Below, piece by piece: positions 1-9,237 of a DNA stretch of 64,000 nt; position 1 is the first letter of the stretch; the number at the start of each line of letters is the position of its first letter. The stretch comes from JABWAJ01 sp038323375 (GTDB lineage: Bacteria; Bacteroidota; Bacteroidia; Chitinophagales; Saprospiraceae). Under the pieces are notes generated by a model that ran no database searches, was not told where the DNA came from, and saw only the letters and a list, made by a program, of their open reading frames with translations. The DNA lies in assembly GCA_038323375.1 (NCBI GenBank), contig JBBQGV010000012.1, forward strand, positions 1 to 64,000, given 5' to 3'. The translations under genes were made by a program, and so were the position numbers.

Positions 1-264
1 CTGACCCATTTCGGCAGGGTAGGGGCCGTAAAAGCGCATTTGGACGAATTGGAACAACGCCTGCTCAATTGGGCAGCCTGGATGCGACCTTATTTTGAAC
101 AGCAAACAAACCCGGAAACAGTGACGCCACTTTTTCAGGCATTTGTCCACGAAGAACTCATCGCTTCTGGTTTGGACGAGGATGCGTTGGCGCGCTATGA
201 AATCGCGAACCCATCGTGGATGAGCGTGGCTGGGTTGATGCGGTACTGGAAGAAGAGGGGGTAG
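1..264 (+). CDS. MBL-fold metallo-hydrolase, C-terminal part (5' end outside window)
   Basis: The reading frame is open from base 1 and ends at TAG 262-264, so only the last 87 residues are visible. It begins LTHFGRVGAVKAHL and ends NPSWMSVAGLMRYWKKRG. This matches, from memory of the family, the C-terminal helical region that follows the last metal-binding histidine (here THFG) of a group of MBL-fold hydrolases. The substrate cannot be told from this part. A TTG at 40 could serve as a start, but the upstream residues fit the same family, so a gene truncated by the window edge is preferred. Confidence 0.65.
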   Translation: MTHFGRVGAVKAHLDELEQRLLNWAAWMRPYFEQQTNPETVTPLFQAFVHEELIASGLDEDALARYEIANPSWMSVAGLMRYWKKRG

Positions 265-682
265 TTTTATAATGCCTGAAACTACATTATATTAAGGAGT
301 ATCGCGGAGTGAGGGGAACTTCGCGGAGCATGGGAAGTTCTATGATTGAAAATTTAATGTGTTAAATATAACCCAAAAGTTGGCATTCTATCCGAGATAG
401 GTTTTTTTTGCACTACGCACACGGGAATACTTAATTCTATAACATCCTGTACATTCAGCAAGCATCCGGTATGCCATTTATTTGCTGGTTGAAAAGGCTT
501 CAAGGCCATCGTGCAAAGGGTTAATTCCCACACACTAAGAACACAACACACACACAGCCACCTGCTTGGGGGGTGGCATCCTGTTTTGTTATCTGGAAGA
601 CAACAAACAGGTGTCTTGCTGGCACAACAGCCAGCAAGAGAGGGTATGTTTATTCACCATTTTATTAGTCAATTAAAAAGCC
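265..682. other. Intergenic region with several inverted repeats, no gene seen
   Basis: There is no convincing coding frame on either strand. The region holds GCGGAGYR-type short repeats near 302-340. At 580-613 there is a hairpin whose arms are CCTGTTTTGTT and AACAAACAGG. A perfect 10-bp stem follows at 614-639. The structured part sits directly upstream of the lipoprotein gene at 683. Confidence 0.5.
614..639. repeat. Perfect 10-bp inverted repeat (hairpin)
   Basis: TCTTGCTGGC at 614-623 pairs perfectly with GCCAGCAAGA at 630-639 across a 6-nt loop. No T-run follows on the plus strand, so a classic intrinsic terminator is not obvious. It lies 44 nt before the start of the lipoprotein gene and could fold in its leader. 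Confidence 0.6.
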
Positions 683-1300
683 ATGAAAAAAATGCGCGCT
701 CCAATTTTATTGCCAGCAATTCTTGTGCTGCTGTGTTCTTGCGATCCGGACAACGACCCGCCGGAAATCACCTATCCAAAAACTTTTGAATTATCGGGTT
801 ATGAAATCGGAGAAACCCATTACCGGGTTGCCACAGCCAACGGCTTCGCCACCCTACCTGATAACGGCCCCTTTGCAGCTTTTTACATTGCTGGATTGAC
901 AGAAACGTTAGACAGCTACCTGCCTGAATTAGAGTTGTGCTCAATAGTTCTCCTGTCTGAAACGGAAGCTACCCTTCACGGTTGCAATGGCGGAGGAAGC
1001 GTGGCGGCAACGTACAGCGTTTCCACGGATGAGCTTGTTTTCACCTCTACCGAAGCCGGGGGCGGCCAGATCAGCTTCTCCAAAACGAGCGATTTTTCTT
1101 CTCTTGAAATTTGCAATACCGCTATTTACAATAGCTATTATGACGATTTTTTTGACCGTGTCGAATATGCCTTTGAACTTCGGGAATGCAGCGGCGACCT
1201 TAATACGCTAATCAACACGGTACGCGCTGAACAAGACCTCATGGCCGGCGATACGGTGGTGGTCAGTTCGGTGAGTTTTTTGTTCCCGGAGATGGAGTAA
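683..1300 (+). CDS. Hypothetical lipoprotein
   Basis: This 205-residue protein starts with a basic, hydrophobic signal (MKKMRAPILLPAILVLLCSCD). The Cys near residue 20 is followed by Asp, as in a lipoprotein signal, so attachment to a membrane is inferred. The mature part is rich in Ser, Thr, Glu and aromatic residues with four further Cys, suggesting a small beta-rich domain, but no family was recognised. The ATG at 683 is chosen because it gives a complete signal peptide. The gene stands alone between two repeat-rich intergenic regions. Confidence 0.7.
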   Translation: MKKMRAPILLPAILVLLCSCDPDNDPPEITYPKTFELSGYEIGETHYRVATANGFATLPDNGPFAAFYIAGLTETLDSYLPELELCSIVLLSETEATLHGCNGGGSVAATYSVSTDELVFTSTEAGGGQISFSKTSDFSSLEICNTAIYNSYYDDFFDRVEYAFELRECSGDLNTLINTVRAEQDLMAGDTVVVSSVSFLFPEME

Positions 1301-1317
1301 AGGAGCAAGTTGCGAAG

Positions 1318-1450
1318 AGGGCAAGAGGCAAAGCCTGTCCCGCACTGCGAGGGCAAATGGCAACCCCGTTTTTTGCCAGTTTGCCTACTTGCAATTTGCC
1401 AACTTGCCTGTTTGCCAGTTTGCCAACTTGCCAACTTGCCTGTCACTTCC
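1318..1450. repeat. Short-unit repeat region (TTGCCAACTTGCC type)
   Basis: GGCAAAGCCTGTCCCG at 1327-1342 is the exact reverse complement of 11812-11827. Bases 1374-1442 carry many irregular copies of TTGCC, TTTGCC and AACTTGCC. Similar units occur at 11820-11868 and, inverted, at 34032-34043. It looks like a dispersed intergenic repeat family rather than coding sequence. Confidence 0.6.
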
Positions 1451-1581
1451 ATCTATTGACAACAGGGATGAAATTAGATCAATCATAAAACGATATAAAA
1501 ACCAAAGCTTCATGACATCCAATTATCCAAAACAAACTGGCGCGCGCCTGCGCTTGAACAGCAACTCTTTGGGCTTTTCAA

Positions 1582-1590
1582 GGGGGGGGG
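1582..1590. repeat. Homopolymer tract of nine G just before the toxin-like gene
   Basis: Nine consecutive G lie 8 nt upstream of the TTG taken as the start of the gene at 1598. An ATG-initiated frame from 1512 runs through the tract and stops at TGA 1599-1601. One additional G would put that ATG in frame with the toxin-like gene. Such a tract is a typical slippage site, and equally a typical sequencing-error site. Confidence 0.7.
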
Positions 1591-1597
1591 TAATTCG

Positions 1598-4500
1598 TTG
1601 ATAATCAATGGATACGAAATAATAAAGCACACACTTCTTATCCTTGCCTTTTCGGGTTTTACGGTTGCGGCAACTGCCCAGGATTGGGAACCAGTAACGG
1701 GTTCAACACTTGATTTCTCAGGGATTTTTCCCGGAGCGCCTCCGCTCTATCAGGCAGGTTTTTCGGAAATGGGTTTTGGTGCCAGTGGCGGGGCGCAGGA
1801 CAAATGCGCAGGTGTTCTTAATTTCCAGAACAACAGCCATTACCTCGCGGTTGAGACAGTTCTTTCTAATGCTTACGAATACCGATTTTCGTGGAACGTG
1901 CGGACAATTGCGTCCGGTAAGCAGGTGCAATTCCAGATTGGTTTGGTACCCGGCTCACCAGGGACAAATATCGGCAGCGCCCAAAACATCCCGCTGGTGA
2001 GCAGCTTCAGTCAGACAGTAGACGACGTGCAGAGTGCTGTTTTCAGCAATTACGACGGTTTGCATTACCTGATTGCGCGGCGCAGCGGTGGCGGTACAGC
2101 ACCATCTGTGCGGTTTGACAATTTCAAATTGGAGCGCCGCCTGATAAGCCCGCCAGTGCTGGCTTTCCAGCAATCCAATATCACCATAGCCGAAGGCGGC
2201 AGCACGCAGGTATGTGTTTCAGTGACTACCCCTTCAGTGGCTTCCACGGCCGATGTGGTGTTGAGCAGCGACGGCGCTCCACACTTGATTGATTTCACCA
2301 CGCAGACCCTGACTTTCCCGATCAACAGTACTACTGCACAATGTTTTACTTTGCAATTGGAGCCGGTCAATGGCATACACGACGAGAACCATACTTACAC
2401 GCTGGAACTGCAAAACCTGACCGGAGGCGCTACCGAAGGAACGCCGTCGTCGCTTACGGTGACAGTGACTGACGATGTGCCCAATCCTCCCGAAATCGAG
2501 TTTCAAGAACCGGAAATAACCATCGCTGAAGGCGGCAGTACCTCGGTTTGTATTTCCGTAACAACGCCTTCTGCCGGTTTTACCGCAGATGTCGTATTGA
2601 CCAGCAACGCCGATCCTCACTTTACCAGCTTTACGACCCAGACCCTGACTTTTCCGGCCAGCAGTACATCGGAACAATGCTTCACCCTGGAGCTTGAACC
2701 TGCCAATGGAATAACGGACCAAAACCATACTTATACTTTTGAACTGCAAAACCTGACGGGCGGAGCTACTTTGGGCGAAACGACGGCCATAACGGTGACG
2801 GTAGAAGATGATGAAGAATTGCCGGCAGGATGCCCTTGGGCGGGGGAGGATAAGACGATATGTGAGGGAGAAACGACAACCATTGGTTGTCCGATGACCA
2901 GCGGAACAGAAGATTATTGCTACCACTGGCTGCCGGAGGAAGGATTAGATAGCCCGCATCATCATACAACAGAAGCTCATCCGGAGGAAACAACCACCTA
3001 TACCTTGTATGTGACGGATAGTGAGGGGAATTTAATACAAACAGAAACAGTAATTGTAACTGTGTTGCCTCAACCGGAAACTGATGATCCAGACCCTGTG
3101 GTGCTTTGCCCGGCAAATTCTCTGGCATTGAATGCTGGCGCGAATTATACGACTTACCTCTGGACAGCAGAAGAGACAACGCAGACAATAACCGTTTCGA
3201 TGCCAGGAGAATATGCAGTAACAGTAAGTAATGCAACATGTAGTGCGATAATTAATTTCAAAGTAGTCAGCCCTTTAGATGCTGCGGGGATCAAAGATTA
3301 CTTTACCGAAAGGGGTTTTTTCTCTGTGCCAATCACCATCTTACCCGATCCGCCCGGTTTAATCTCCGGAGGAGGTAGAAATACGACTTCCTTTTGTACG
3401 AGTGATGATTGTAGTGCTTCTTCCGGAGTTTGTGTGCAGGATGATGCCGCGCTTACTTTCTCCATGCAGGAAGATGTTGTTTCTGATCTGGGACAACTTG
3501 TGCAGACCCATCTGGATTACTTTTTATCGGAATTTGGTTACGACCAGTCTGTTGGGATTATAACAGGAAATGCCAAAATTTGCGATTGCAGCGACTACTT
3601 AGACCGGGCAGAAAATCGTTTCAATAGTGCTGAACTGGGCTATTGGATACATTTATGGGATGACCCGGAAACAGATAATGATTTGTTTTTTATCCGGGGT
3701 AACGTCCCTTCTGAGCAGGAACATGTCCCTTCTTCCGAACGCAGTACTTTTTTATCAGCCGCATTGGAGGTTATTGCTTCAGAGGATAATTCCTATGATT
3801 TCAACAGCATGGCGGAGCGCGCAATCTTTGCCATGCAGGATTTACTTTTAGATAATTTTGTTGAAGGACTAACTGAAAACAACATTATCCAGAGCGAAGG
3901 GTTTACAACTCCTCCGGGTAGCAGCGGGTTCACCAGCAATCCACCGATTGATTATCCCTGCCCCACGCAGACACTTCTGGAGCAGGCCAAATGCATATCA
4001 TCATCAGGCATTCCCGTCAATATTCCTCAGGCTGTTGTATTAAGGTTTGGCATCAATTCCACTTTTGCTGATGCCATTGACTCCAGAGCCTTGTCCGGGT
4101 TCACTGTTTTTAATGTTAATTCCACTAACAATTTACGTCCCGGCTATTATAACGGGCGCATAAGGACAAAGCCTCTGCCTTATTATTTTACAGGATACTA
4201 CAAAATAGGTCTGAAAGGCGGGTTTTCATCGGGTGAGGAGAATGTTCCCTATTTGTTCAACCCGCTCATTCCTACCGGACAAGCTGCCGAAGTATATCTG
4301 GGTAACCGAACCGTCTCCCCGGAAGGGAATGTGACCTATACCATAAACAAGCAGGCGTACAGCGCAACTATTCCAACCAATACAACAGGAGAAGGTGACC
4401 TCGCTGCCGATTTTGAAGATACAGGCGATTTCACGGGTGAAAACCTGGGGTCAATCATTTATAATACAAACCTTCCACCTATTCCGCTCCAGCCATTTAC

Positions 4501-6184
4501 AAATGCCGAAGAAACGGCGCGTTATAATGTTTATGGGAATGGTGAAATCCTGATCAAAGTAGAACGGAGCCCCGGTGTCTACGACTGGGTACTGGGTGTG
4601 TATGAAACATCAGACCCCAACCTAATTTCGTACTACCGCTGGAATTGCAATGTTGGCCTATGGCAAAGCTATATCCCACCCACCTTTGCGGAAGAACGAG
4701 CTCAAATGTCTTTTCTGGTGGCTTTAGGCCATGCCGCGCTGGAATTCCTCAGAGGAGATATTGATATTACAATTGGCAGCGATGTTTGGCATTCAGCATT
4801 AGATATTATTGGTGTAATTCCAATTGTTGGTGCCGTGGCAGATGTAGTCAATTTCGTGTGGTATGTAGCCGAGGGCGATTTTGGCAATGCTGCCTTGTCC
4901 TTTGTTGGCATTATTCCGATAATTGGGGATCTTACAGTTGGTTTCGTATCGGGGAAATATGTGCTTAGGCATTTGGTCAACGGTAGCGAGGTAGTCATAG
5001 AAAACATTAAAGGGATTGGGAGAATCGCCTGCGCGCCCGGCCTGAGAAGCGAAGGTGACGGCTGGTCTACTCATTTGTTCATTGCATCGCTTGATATGGC
5101 GTGCCTTTTTCCGGAAATCATTGGACAATTTAAGCGCAGGTACAACCCGACAGGTATATTAGATAAAGCATTAGTCGTTTATGGAACAGACAATGAAGAC
5201 AAAGTAGAGGGGCTGCTAAAGTGGCTTTTGGAGATCAATGATGCGGGTTACAAAATAGGCAAGGCTTTTGCGGCTAACCCGGATTTGGTGAAAGTCTGGA
5301 AACGTATAGAGGATGAAACCCTGCTGACATTTGACGCAGGCGCTAAAGAACGGCTTTTTAAATGGTTGGCGAATACGGATGCAAGCGTGATCACCGCGTT
5401 TACGGGAACCCCCAATCTGATCAAGGGATGGAAGATGCTCGATGAGGTGTATGCGGCAGGGAATAGCGGGCGTAAGCGGGATTTTGCACTCATGATAAAA
5501 TTAACCCAGTACTCAGATAATGCCGTGTTGTTGAACCGTCTTGTTCCGAATGGAACGGATGCTGAAAAAGTTGCTGCGCTAAAGAATATTGTAAAATCGA
5601 ATGAAGCAGCCCCTTGTAAAGCCTGTGGTGCTGCCAATTCCGGCAATATTTATCTGAGAGATATAGATGACTATTTGGATGATATTGCGCATTTTGCAAA
5701 TAATTGCCTGATTGTGGATGCCTTGAAAATTCTGAAAACTGCACGGACGGCAACCACAAACTGGCAAGTTGCGGAAATTGCACAAACCATTCGCTTGTTC
5801 CGGTTTAATCCGGTCTTTATCAATAATATTGGTTCTATCCATCATTACAATGTAACAGGGAACCAGTCTTTTGGTATTTTTGACTTGCGCCTTGTCAACG
5901 ACGAGCCTCGCGTAGAGCTAAAAAGCTATACAAGAGCCTTTGTAGAAGAAGGGATACCAGGCTCCAGCGGCGTATTGCCTTTTGTACAAAACCCGCAAAT
6001 TATCAATCAGTTAACCAACTATCTTTCCGTTTCGGACGACTTATCCCAACTGCGTTATAGTTTTGACGCACGTAAATTGGTGAAAGGACTCGATGGTACC
6101 GGGACAATGCAAACCAACCCGTTTAATACTATCGCGGAGGCGGAAGAATGGACTGAATCTGCCATCTGTAGATGCTCTTCCTGA
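1598..6184 (+). CDS. Secreted multidomain protein with polymorphic-toxin architecture; candidate PD-(D/E)XK nuclease toxin
   Basis: This is a 1,528-residue protein. Residues 8-28 form a signal peptide ending ATAQ. About 186-293 and 297-405 are two Calx-beta-like repeats, each with an xxITIAEGGST motif. About 411-555 are Ig/PKD-like and Cys-containing modules, and 560-1040 is unrecognised. About 1045-1110 is a hydrophobic pre-toxin segment (DIIGVIPIVGAVADVVN ... GIIPIIGD) typical of polymorphic toxins. After it come segments of the 'ANPDLVKVWK' type and a CKAC motif. The C-terminus has D1429, E1440 and K1442 (FDLRLVN ... VELKSY), resembling a PD-(D/E)XK nuclease core. No T9SS sorting domain is present at the C-terminus. 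The start is uncertain: no ATG is in frame, so TTG 1598 is used. The adjacent downstream gene is a candidate immunity protein. The nuclease role is inferred. Confidence 0.7.
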   Translation: MIINGYEIIKHTLLILAFSGFTVAATAQDWEPVTGSTLDFSGIFPGAPPLYQAGFSEMGFGASGGAQDKCAGVLNFQNNSHYLAVETVLSNAYEYRFSWNVRTIASGKQVQFQIGLVPGSPGTNIGSAQNIPLVSSFSQTVDDVQSAVFSNYDGLHYLIARRSGGGTAPSVRFDNFKLERRLISPPVLAFQQSNITIAEGGSTQVCVSVTTPSVASTADVVLSSDGAPHLIDFTTQTLTFPINSTTAQCFTLQLEPVNGIHDENHTYTLELQNLTGGATEGTPSSLTVTVTDDVPNPPEIEFQEPEITIAEGGSTSVCISVTTPSAGFTADVVLTSNADPHFTSFTTQTLTFPASSTSEQCFTLELEPANGITDQNHTYTFELQNLTGGATLGETTAITVTVEDDEELPAGCPWAGEDKTICEGETTTIGCPMTSGTEDYCYHWLPEEGLDSPHHHTTEAHPEETTTYTLYVTDSEGNLIQTETVIVTVLPQPETDDPDPVVLCPANSLALNAGANYTTYLWTAEETTQTITVSMPGEYAVTVSNATCSAIINFKVVSPLDAAGIKDYFTERGFFSVPITILPDPPGLISGGGRNTTSFCTSDDCSASSGVCVQDDAALTFSMQEDVVSDLGQLVQTHLDYFLSEFGYDQSVGIITGNAKICDCSDYLDRAENRFNSAELGYWIHLWDDPETDNDLFFIRGNVPSEQEHVPSSERSTFLSAALEVIASEDNSYDFNSMAERAIFAMQDLLLDNFVEGLTENNIIQSEGFTTPPGSSGFTSNPPIDYPCPTQTLLEQAKCISSSGIPVNIPQAVVLRFGINSTFADAIDSRALSGFTVFNVNSTNNLRPGYYNGRIRTKPLPYYFTGYYKIGLKGGFSSGEENVPYLFNPLIPTGQAAEVYLGNRTVSPEGNVTYTINKQAYSATIPTNTTGEGDLAADFEDTGDFTGENLGSIIYNTNLPPIPLQPFTNAEETARYNVYGNGEILIKVERSPGVYDWVLGVYETSDPNLISYYRWNCNVGLWQSYIPPTFAEERAQMSFLVALGHAALEFLRGDIDITIGSDVWHSALDIIGVIPIVGAVADVVNFVWYVAEGDFGNAALSFVGIIPIIGDLTVGFVSGKYVLRHLVNGSEVVIENIKGIGRIACAPGLRSEGDGWSTHLFIASLDMACLFPEIIGQFKRRYNPTGILDKALVVYGTDNEDKVEGLLKWLLEINDAGYKIGKAFAANPDLVKVWKRIEDETLLTFDAGAKERLFKWLANTDASVITAFTGTPNLIKGWKMLDEVYAAGNSGRKRDFALMIKLTQYSDNAVLLNRLVPNGTDAEKVAALKNIVKSNEAAPCKACGAANSGNIYLRDIDDYLDDIAHFANNCLIVDALKILKTARTATTNWQVAEIAQTIRLFRFNPVFINNIGSIHHYNVTGNQSFGIFDLRLVNDEPRVELKSYTRAFVEEGIPGSSGVLPFVQNPQIINQLTNYLSVSDDLSQLRYSFDARKLVKGLDGTGTMQTNPFNTIAEAEEWTESAICRCSS

Positions 6185-6241
6185 ATTTAACTCGTTAGTG
6201 AGTAATATAAATTCTGTTCTGTATCAATTTATCAAAGTCGA

Positions 6242-7360
6242 ATGATTTCACAATATCGAATTTTAGAACAGTTTACTGGAGTCGGTCGCTTCTATTGCGT
6301 AGAACAACATTTAGCTTACGTTGACAATAAAGATATTTTCAACTTAAATTTATTTGTTGATCGAGAGCCTATCGCAAACAGAGTGACTGGAGTCTATGCC
6401 TTGAAAGAAGGCATATTATTTGGAAATTGGGATGGCATTCTTCATTGGTTTGAATATGATGGGTATTTAACAAAGATTCTGGAAGGGTATTCATTCTATC
6501 CATCAGACACTTACGAGTCAGAAGTAATTCTTTCTTCTAAGCCCAATAGCAAATTTTATATTTTTGAAATTTTTAATCAAAAAATTAGTATTGAACTCAA
6601 AGAGTTGAATAAAGTGGTTTTTCATCTCTTCTTTGGACATTATCTCATTGTTAATCAGGGTGAAAAATCAGTAGATATTTTCGATAAAGCCTCCGGTACC
6701 CTCCTCTGGCGCTACGACGTCACTGAAATCGCCCGTTGGCGGCAATTCCCCAGCGAACCGGAGCGACCTGGCGAAGTGCGCAAGTTCATCGGCGTATGGC
6801 AGGATGAATTGCTGGTGGCCCTGACCAACCACACCATTATAGCGCTGGATATTCATACCGGAGCGCTAAAGCGGAAATGGCGGGACGTGCCGGAAGAAAA
6901 ATGGCGAAAGATTCCATTTATAGGGTCAAGTAATCAGGCTGCTGCCATTCCTTATCCGCAAGGCACGGTATTGGACAGCGAAGGCGGAAAATTAGTAGGT
7001 GCATCGCGCATATTTTACTGGGAGATAGACCTGCACACCGGAGCGTTGTTGTTTGAGGAGTTCTCAGCAGAATTTGGAACACCTTTAAACGAAGTTCAAT
7101 ATTCCTTTGCAAGAGGTAAGACACCTGCGCTTTCCGGCGATCACCTGTTTTTGATCGGCGAGCGGTACCACTCTGCGAAAAATGGGAATGACTCTGAGGT
7201 CATTGCGTTCAATCGAAAAACGCACACCATAGACTGGCGGCATACTTTCCCGTTGGAGGAAGGGGTACAATTCGGACTCCAAAGCCCAGTGTTGGAAGGC
7301 GTCCGCTTGTACGTTTTGGATACCTCAGGCACCCTGCACATCTTCGAAAGAACCAACTAA
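6242..7360 (+). CDS. PQQ/WD-like beta-propeller protein, candidate immunity partner of the upstream toxin-like protein
   Basis: This 372-residue protein has no signal peptide, so it is probably cytoplasmic. Repeated blade-like motifs (DIFDKASGTLLWRYD, ALDIHTGALKRKW, EIDLHTGALLFEE, AFNRKTHTIDWRH) indicate a PQQ-like propeller. It starts 57 nt after the toxin-like gene in the same direction, the usual position of an immunity gene. Composition changes sharply inside it: bases 6301-6360 contain 14 G+C of 60, while 6721-6780 contain 39 of 60. That suggests a mosaic gene with a breakpoint near 6690. The immunity role is an inference from position and localisation only. Confidence 0.65.
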   Translation: MISQYRILEQFTGVGRFYCVEQHLAYVDNKDIFNLNLFVDREPIANRVTGVYALKEGILFGNWDGILHWFEYDGYLTKILEGYSFYPSDTYESEVILSSKPNSKFYIFEIFNQKISIELKELNKVVFHLFFGHYLIVNQGEKSVDIFDKASGTLLWRYDVTEIARWRQFPSEPERPGEVRKFIGVWQDELLVALTNHTIIALDIHTGALKRKWRDVPEEKWRKIPFIGSSNQAAAIPYPQGTVLDSEGGKLVGASRIFYWEIDLHTGALLFEEFSAEFGTPLNEVQYSFARGKTPALSGDHLFLIGERYHSAKNGNDSEVIAFNRKTHTIDWRHTFPLEEGVQFGLQSPVLEGVRLYVLDTSGTLHIFERTN

Positions 7361-7399
7361 TTTACAATAAACCATTACCCACAAAACAAACAACTGAAT

Positions 7400-7759
7400 A
7401 TGATACAGCGCATACCAATATCGGTCTTTTCTCTGGTGCTTTTTACTTTCTTCTTGCTATTTGGCAGCAAGGTTACTGCCCAAATTGCCTTTGCAGAAAA
7501 CGGAGTACAGTGCATTTGTGGCACAGGAGCGACCGGCAGCATCACCCTCATCGCCACCGGCACCGCCGGCCCGTTCACCTTCCAATGGTCGGGGCCGGAG
7601 GGCTACGAATCAACGGCACAAAGCCCAACCGATATAACGGTGCCTGGCCAATACGAAGTCGCCGTCACCAACGCCTACGGCTGCGCCATACTTATCTCTG
7701 GAATACCGGAGCAACAACACTCAGTTTGTTCAATCTCCCGAGCGGTACGTACTCCGTGA
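7400..7759 (+). CDS. N-terminal fragment of a frameshifted SprB-repeat/T9SS surface protein
   Basis: The fragment starts with a clear signal peptide (MIQRIPISVFSLVLFTFFLL ... VTAQ) and one SprB-like repeat containing FTFQWSGPEGYES and YEVAVTNAYGC. After the Cys near base 7685 this frame becomes meaningless and stops at 7759. The frame one register away continues with another repeat (YLWNTGATT, GTYSVTVTDANDC). The junction lacks the first half of that second repeat, so repeat-mediated deletion or assembly collapse is likely. It should be read together with the two following pieces as one gene. Confidence 0.65.
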   Translation: MIQRIPISVFSLVLFTFFLLFGSKVTAQIAFAENGVQCICGTGATGSITLIATGTAGPFTFQWSGPEGYESTAQSPTDITVPGQYEVAVTNAYGCAILISGIPEQQHSVCSISRAVRTP

Positions 7760-9195
7760 CGGTTACGGATGCCAATGACTGCACCGCAACGGCAACTTAC
7801 ATACTGGAGGCGGCGGGTGAACCTGACCTTACTTTAGAAAGCCTGCCATTGTGCCAGGGCGCCACGGGTACTACAATTTTTGCCAGTGCAACTAACGGCG
7901 GGCCCTACAATTTCGTCTGGAGTAATGGCTACACAACGACCAATGACTACCTCAGCGAGTTACCTGACGCCGTAGCTGGAAACTATTGCGTAACCGTCTC
8001 AGATATAGGAAATCCTGAGGGATGCCAGCTTGTAAAATGTATTGCCATTGTGCTCATTGTGCCGGATCCGCCTTTGACTATACAAAAAGAGACGATCACG
8101 GAATCTTGCTTTGAGTCTTCCTCCGGAACCATTACGCTTGAGATTTCAGGGGGCATTCTCCCGTATACGGTTCAATGGGCTAATAATATTAGTGCTTCGA
8201 CAATTGTCAACAACCTCGCTCCCGGAACATATTGTTACACTGTAACTGATTATTGTGGTGCAACCGCCTCGAATTGTGCAGAAGTGGTCGCAAATGAATC
8301 TACTGCTTTCGATGTGGTGTTAATGGAAATACAACAAATCTCAACGCCGGGTGAAAATAGTGGTGCCATATCGCTCGCCCCTGAGGTTGCAGGAAATTTT
8401 GCTTTTCAGTGGAGCAATGGTTCAACAGCAACCGCTATTAATAACTTAGGTGCAGGCAATTATCAGGTAACGGTAACGAACCTTGCAACCGGATGTTTTA
8501 TCATTCGATCTTATGCGATAGAGAACTGCGAAAACGTCCCCGCTTTTGATGCAAGGCTTGTTGGTGACATAGTCGGCGCAGCACCGGCAACTTTCCATGC
8601 GCAGATTTCTGAAGCAGGCGGTGCTTTTTCCGGGGATATTCCACCTGATTTTTTCGTCGTTTGGGAAACCGCAGATGGTGTGATTGGGAATGGGGCAACC
8701 GTGACGTTGCCTGCCAATTTTAGCGGAAACTGGATAAAGGCCACTGTTTCGAACGGGTGCACCGAAAAAGTGCTCACCAAACAGATATTGCGCTGCCCGG
8801 CTGGGGAATTCGACAACCCTTCCAGCTTTTTTATTGCTAATCGGAAGGATCCTTGCGAAGGGTTTTCGGATGGGAGCATTACGCTGGCTATTCCTAAGCC
8901 AGAAAATGAAGGGGCGGTAGCAGTTGTAATGGGAGACTTTGAAATTCCGGTCAGCGGAGGGGACGAAGATTTTTATTATGTTGAAATCGGAAACTTGGCA
9001 GGGAATATTGAGTTCAATTTCAAAATTACGATAGGCGATTGCGCCTATGAATTTTCAGCTTCGCTTGGAGAGCGGTCGCGTGAGCAACAATTTTCTCACC
9101 TCGATGCACAAGATATTTGTCACTTTAATGAAACTTGCGATGGCATTATATTTAATGGCGTTAACCAGTTTCAGGAAAGAGCTAATCTGGACTGA
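7687..9195 (+). CDS. Middle fragment of the broken SprB-repeat/T9SS surface protein
   Basis: The coding frame picks up at about 7687 with YLWNTGATT and runs through several SprB-like repeats (WSNGSTATAINNLGAGNYQVTVTN and similar) and a Cys-containing domain. It ends at an in-frame TGA, 9193-9195. The same frame continues sensibly after the stop (FNSQGGPFQSCKTPLLCNN) into the next piece, so the TGA looks like a nonsense change or base error rather than a natural end. There is no start signal of its own. Confidence 0.6.
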   Translation, partial: HTYLWNTGATTLSLFNLPSGTYSVTVTDANDCTATATYILEAAGEPDLTLESLPLCQGATGTTIFASATNGGPYNFVWSNGYTTTNDYLSELPDAVAGNYCVTVSDIGNPEGCQLVKCIAIVLIVPDPPLTIQKETITESCFESSSGTITLEISGGILPYTVQWANNISASTIVNNLAPGTYCYTVTDYCGATASNCAEVVANESTAFDVVLMEIQQISTPGENSGAISLAPEVAGNFAFQWSNGSTATAINNLGAGNYQVTVTNLATGCFIIRSYAIENCENVPAFDARLVGDIVGAAPATFHAQISEAGGAFSGDIPPDFFVVWETADGVIGNGATVTLPANFSGNWIKATVSNGCTEKVLTKQILRCPAGEFDNPSSFFIANRKDPCEGFSDGSITLAIPKPENEGAVAVVMGDFEIPVSGGDEDFYYVEIGNLAGNIEFNFKITIGDCAYEFSASLGERSREQQFSHLDAQDICHFNETCDGIIFNGVNQFQERANLD

Positions 9196-9237
9196 TTTAA
9201 CTCACAAGGAGGCCCCTTTCAGTCTTGCAAAACGCCA

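Noticed and set aside
2234..2926. A 230-codon open frame on the minus strand
   Set aside because: It lies entirely within the toxin-like gene, has a basic low-quality composition, and overlaps well-formed Calx-beta repeats on the plus strand.
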